Shown: piece after piece, positions 60,878-64,000 of the stretch
Position numbering within the stretch: position 1 is the stretch's first letter
Layout of the letters: each line of letters opens with the position of its first letter
Assembly (NCBI RefSeq): GCF_900107535.1
Contig: NZ_FNRA01000007.1
Span: forward strand, 186,001-250,000
Reading direction: 5' to 3'
From: Pedobacter hartonius
Lineage (GTDB): Bacteria > Bacteroidota > Bacteroidia > Sphingobacteriales > Sphingobacteriaceae
DNA: 64,000 nt
Translations under genes and position numbers: made by a program
The notes under the pieces: model-generated
What the model saw: only the letters and a program-made list of their open reading frames with translations
Told to the model about the DNA's origin: nothing
The model's database searches: none

Positions 60878-62608
60878 ATGATCCAAAGGCAATTCTTAAT
60901 TACTGCAACCCTGCTGTGCTCAACTGTTTTCTCTGTTCAGGCGCAGCAAAAGTCATATATTCAAATGCTCAATGAGCCCAATCAATGGGTAGATTCTGTT
61001 TTTCACAAGATGAAAAGGCGTCAGAAAATCGCCCAGCTGTTCTTTGTGCGTGCGCATACCAACCTTGGCAAGGCCTATGAAGATTCTGTAGGCAAGGTGA
61101 TCAGGAAAGAACGGATTGGCGGACTGGTCTTTTTTCAGGGCGGCCCCGGCAGGCAGGCAATCCTGACGAATAAGTACCAGTCACTGGCACGGACTCCGCT
61201 GCTGATCGCCTCAGACGGAGAATGGGGGCTGGGCATGCGCCTTGACAGTACCATCTCGTATCCTTACCAAATGGCACTGGGTGCCATCCAAAACACCGAC
61301 CTGATCTACCAGATGGGCTTACAGGTAGCAAAAGATTATAAAAGAATAGGCATGCAGATGAACCTGGGTCCTGATGTGGATATCAACAACAACCCTAAAA
61401 ACCCCATTATCAATTATAGGTCTTTCGGGGAGAACAAATATAATGTAGCCACTAAAGCTTCGGCTTATATGAAGGGTATGCAGGATGGAGGGTTGCTGGT
61501 CAGCATCAAACACTTTCCGGGTCATGGTGATACTGATGTAGATTCGCATTTTGACCTGCCCCAGTTGAATTTCACCAAAGCCCGCCTGGATAGCCTCGAG
61601 ATTTATCCTTTCAGGGAGCTGATCAGAGAGGGGACTGCCGGAGTAATGGTGGCCCATATGAACATCCCATCGCTGGACAATACACCAAATCTTCCTTCTA
61701 CCTTATCCAAACCTATCGTTACCGGGGTACTGAAAGATGAACTGGGTTTCCGCGGACTGATCGTTTCAGATGCCATGGAAATGAAAGGGGTAGTGAAAAA
61801 CTTTAAAGATGGCGAGGCCGACGTCATGGGTGTCATTGCCGGAAATGATATTTTAGAACTTTCAGAAAATAGCCGGAGAGCAGTAAAACTGGTGCGCAAG
61901 GCTGTGAAAGAAGATAAGATCAGCATGGAACGGATCGATGAAAGTGTAAAGAAGATCCTGACCGCCAAATACTGGGCAGGATTAAGCAAAAAGGATACGG
62001 TTGACGAACATAATGTACAGGCCGAAGTGAACAGACCGGAAAGCAGGATTTTACTGCAGCAGCTGGCCGATGCCTCTATGACACTATTGAACGGCGCAGG
62101 AGCAATCAAAGCCTTATCACCGGAACTGCGGACGGTCATCATCAGCATCGGCACGCCGGATGTCACCGTTTTCCAGCAGGAACTTGGCCGTTTCTATAAA
62201 AACTCAGTGTTGTTTAACCTGGATAAAAATGCCAGTGCTGATGCCATAACAAAGGTGCTTGGCACTTTTGACCCGGCCGACCAGGTGATCATCGGTATCC
62301 ATGACAGCCGTGCACGTCCCGGAAACGGAATGCCGCTAAGTGACGGCATCAAATCATTCATCAGTAATATGGCTTATAAAAATGCAGTATTTGCGTTATT
62401 TGCCAATCCCTATAACCTGGCCAGTCTGCCGGGCATAGAAAAAAGTAAATCCCTCATCATAGCTTACCAAAAAGAAGATTTCATGCAGAAAGCCGCTGCC
62501 TCGGTCATTAAGAACCAACTGGTGCCCAGCGGGAAACTGCCGGTAACGGTAAATCCCTTTTTTAAATATGGTGACGGTATCAATCTAACATTGGTTAACA
62601 GCTTGTAA
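60878..62608 (+). CDS. GH3-family glycosidase, exported (NagZ-like beta-N-acetylhexosaminidase)
   Basis: A 576-residue exported enzyme. The signal peptide is residues 1-22 (LLCSTVFSVQA before QQK). The GH3 barrel contains the KHFPGHGDTDVDSH loop, which supplies the His/Asp dyad typical of NagZ-type hexosaminidases, and the nucleophile Asp in LIVSDAMEM. A second alpha/beta domain (about 380-576) follows. The substrate is probably an N-acetylglucosamine linkage in peptidoglycan or chitin-like material. The ATG at 60878 is chosen because the promoter box lies between it and the earlier in-frame start. Confidence 0.88.
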   Translation: MIQRQFLITATLLCSTVFSVQAQQKSYIQMLNEPNQWVDSVFHKMKRRQKIAQLFFVRAHTNLGKAYEDSVGKVIRKERIGGLVFFQGGPGRQAILTNKYQSLARTPLLIASDGEWGLGMRLDSTISYPYQMALGAIQNTDLIYQMGLQVAKDYKRIGMQMNLGPDVDINNNPKNPIINYRSFGENKYNVATKASAYMKGMQDGGLLVSIKHFPGHGDTDVDSHFDLPQLNFTKARLDSLEIYPFRELIREGTAGVMVAHMNIPSLDNTPNLPSTLSKPIVTGVLKDELGFRGLIVSDAMEMKGVVKNFKDGEADVMGVIAGNDILELSENSRRAVKLVRKAVKEDKISMERIDESVKKILTAKYWAGLSKKDTVDEHNVQAEVNRPESRILLQQLADASMTLLNGAGAIKALSPELRTVIISIGTPDVTVFQQELGRFYKNSVLFNLDKNASADAITKVLGTFDPADQVIIGIHDSRARPGNGMPLSDGIKSFISNMAYKNAVFALFANPYNLASLPGIEKSKSLIIAYQKEDFMQKAAASVIKNQLVPSGKLPVTVNPFFKYGDGINLTLVNSL

Positions 62609-62614
62609 TATCAA

Positions 62615-64000
62615 ATGCTTCAACCCCTAAAAATACTTCAGGCTTCCGCAGGATCGGGTAAGACATTCAGCCTTACCGCCCATTACTTAACTTTGCTGCT
62701 CTCCGGAGAAACCAAGTACAGGGAAATCCTGGCGGTAACATTTACCAACAAGGCTACGGAAGAAATGAAATCCCGTATCATGGAGGTGTTAAAGGGTTTC
62801 GCCACAGGGGACGAAGGAGTGAAGGATTACAGGGAGCTGGTACTGAAGGCACATCCTGACCTGGATGCGCAGAGCTTACAGCAGCAGTCCGAAAGGATCT
62901 ATAAAAGGATCTTGCATGATTACAGCCGTTTTTCGGTAAGTACAATCGATGGTTTCGTCCAGAAAGTGATCCGCGGATTTGCCTTTGAACTGGGACTGGA
63001 TTCAGGTTATGCACTGGAAATGAATTTCGATAAGGTGAAAAATGACCTTGCCGATAAGCTGGACCAGCAACTGGACCATAACCCTAACCTGCTGCAATGG
63101 ATCATCGACCTGGCGCTGGACCGCATCAATAACAACATCAGCTGGAACTACAGAACGGAACTTACAGACCTTGCCGGGGAAATATTTAAGGAGCGGTACC
63201 AGCCTTTTGATAATGCGATACAGGACCTTGTTCTGCATACCGACCTGAATGAATTATTTAAAAATTACGGCAGGGAAACCAAAAAACATATCAGTTCTTT
63301 TGAAGAGATGGTGAGCCAGCTCTCTGCAAAGGCTTCTGAATTATTCGACTCCTCAGGGATTAATCCTGACCACTTAAAAGGCAAATCCAGATCGCCCTTA
63401 AACAACCTGAAGAAAATTGCCGCAGGTGAGCTGGATAAAATGGACAGCCTTACCAAACTGATAGATGAACCCGATGAATGGTTTAAACCGGGTTCTGATA
63501 CTTCTCTTTACCATTCCCTGAACCCGATCATCCGGGAACTGAATACAGGTTATATCGAGCGCCTGCCGGAGTATATCCTGGCCCAGGCTTTCAATAAGAA
63601 CCTGTATTACCTCAGGCTGATGCAGGAAATGGCCGTACTGCTGAAAACTTACCGTGAGGAAAGCGGCAACCTGCTGATCAGCGATGCACAGAACCTGCTG
63701 AAGGGCATAACCGGTGATGATGATGACAATCCGGCCTTTATCTGGGAAAAGACCGGCAGCAGGTACCGCCACTTTTTATTTGATGAATTTCAGGATACTT
63801 CTGCCAACCAATGGGGAAATTTCAAGCCCCTGCTGAAAAATGCAATGGCTGAGGCAAATGGAAAGCTGATCGATCACCTGATCGTAGGGGATGTGAAGCA
63901 ATCGATTTACAGGTGGCGCAATGGCGATTGGAACATTCTCCACCAGCAGGCCAAAATGGATATCGGAAGCACTTATGTAACTGATGCCAACCTGGAAGAG
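62615..64000 (+). CDS. AddA/RecB-like UvrD-family helicase-nuclease, partial
   Basis: The first 462 residues of a superfamily 1 helicase cut by the right edge. Walker A is ASAGSGKT (10-17), motif II is DEFQDT (near residue 391) and GDVKQSIYRWR is motif III/IV of the RecB/AddA type. The early TNKATEEMKSRI helps distinguish it from UvrD proper. It should be the recombination-repair helicase subunit; a C-terminal nuclease domain and an AddB partner would lie outside the window. It begins six bases after the GH3 stop and may be co-transcribed with it. Confidence 0.88.
   Translation, partial: MLQPLKILQASAGSGKTFSLTAHYLTLLLSGETKYREILAVTFTNKATEEMKSRIMEVLKGFATGDEGVKDYRELVLKAHPDLDAQSLQQQSERIYKRILHDYSRFSVSTIDGFVQKVIRGFAFELGLDSGYALEMNFDKVKNDLADKLDQQLDHNPNLLQWIIDLALDRINNNISWNYRTELTDLAGEIFKERYQPFDNAIQDLVLHTDLNELFKNYGRETKKHISSFEEMVSQLSAKASELFDSSGINPDHLKGKSRSPLNNLKKIAAGELDKMDSLTKLIDEPDEWFKPGSDTSLYHSLNPIIRELNTGYIERLPEYILAQAFNKNLYYLRLMQEMAVLLKTYREESGNLLISDAQNLLKGITGDDDDNPAFIWEKTGSRYRHFLFDEFQDTSANQWGNFKPLLKNAMAEANGKLIDHLIVGDVKQSIYRWRNGDWNILHQQAKMDIGSTYVTDANLEE

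Overview
The window is chromosomal DNA of a Bacteroidota bacterium, most likely a Sphingobacteriaceae member close to Pedobacter. The signs are a SusC/SusD pair, an IPExxxVDY-family protein, an arginine operon with an N-acylornithine (not ornithine) transcarbamylase, promoters of the TAnnTTTG type rather than sigma-70 boxes, start regions without Shine-Dalgarno sequences, and AT-rich spacers. I see no phage, transposon, CRISPR array or rRNA operon. Family assignments come from motifs I can read in the translated sequence; no database search was run.

Layout. 1-12.5 kb is housekeeping and stress: an RlmI-like rRNA methyltransferase (cut by the left edge), csaA-tadA, a Mn-type superoxide dismutase convergent with OxyR across a shared terminator, GDP-fucose synthase, a tightly overlapped operon trmB / alkyltransferase-like protein / AhpD-like protein / 3-methyladenine glycosylase / CPBP protease, polA, a metallo-beta-lactamase-fold hydrolase with YbaB, and an old yellow enzyme. 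13-24.5 kb is the arginine cluster: GNAT acyltransferase, argG, argC, argD, N-acylornithine transcarbamylase, an exported alpha/beta hydrolase, argB, proC, an argE-like deacylase, then argH and an aminotransferase behind a second promoter. 24.6-36.5 kb holds prfC, a Gln-rich exported protein with tryptophan-rich repeats, an RsmI paralogue, nadD-gmk-yicC, rnc-fabF-acpP, pyruvate kinase and tRNA-Ser(GGA).

36.6-62.6 kb is catabolic. A GH31 glycosidase sits behind two palindromic operators. Next comes a minimal ethanolamine set (permease, eutB, eutC) without microcompartment genes, then a SusC/SusD pair diverging from a ROK regulator. An AraC regulator diverges from a complete L-rhamnose operon: transporter, aldolase-dehydrogenase fusion, isomerase, kinase, then lutA-lutB-lutC. 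Read together, this operon would take L-rhamnose to DHAP plus L-lactaldehyde, oxidise the latter to L-lactate and then to pyruvate, all in one transcription unit. The window ends with a 56-residue protein missed by length-filtered ORF calling, a small outer-membrane barrel, a GH3 enzyme and the start of an AddA/RecB-like helicase-nuclease.

Points most worth a second look: two interleaved 11-bp RNA stems (pseudoknot or switch geometry) between the rhamnose aldolase fusion and the isomerase; the rhamnose-to-pyruvate gene set itself; a valine at the position that decides acetyl versus succinyl specificity in the transcarbamylase; a 34-bp near-perfect palindrome paired with a second operator 33 bp away before the GH31 gene; apparently leaderless genes whose -7 box lies 3-4 bases before the ATG; and an orphan promoter with a perfect 20-bp palindrome in a gene-free stretch near 28 kb.
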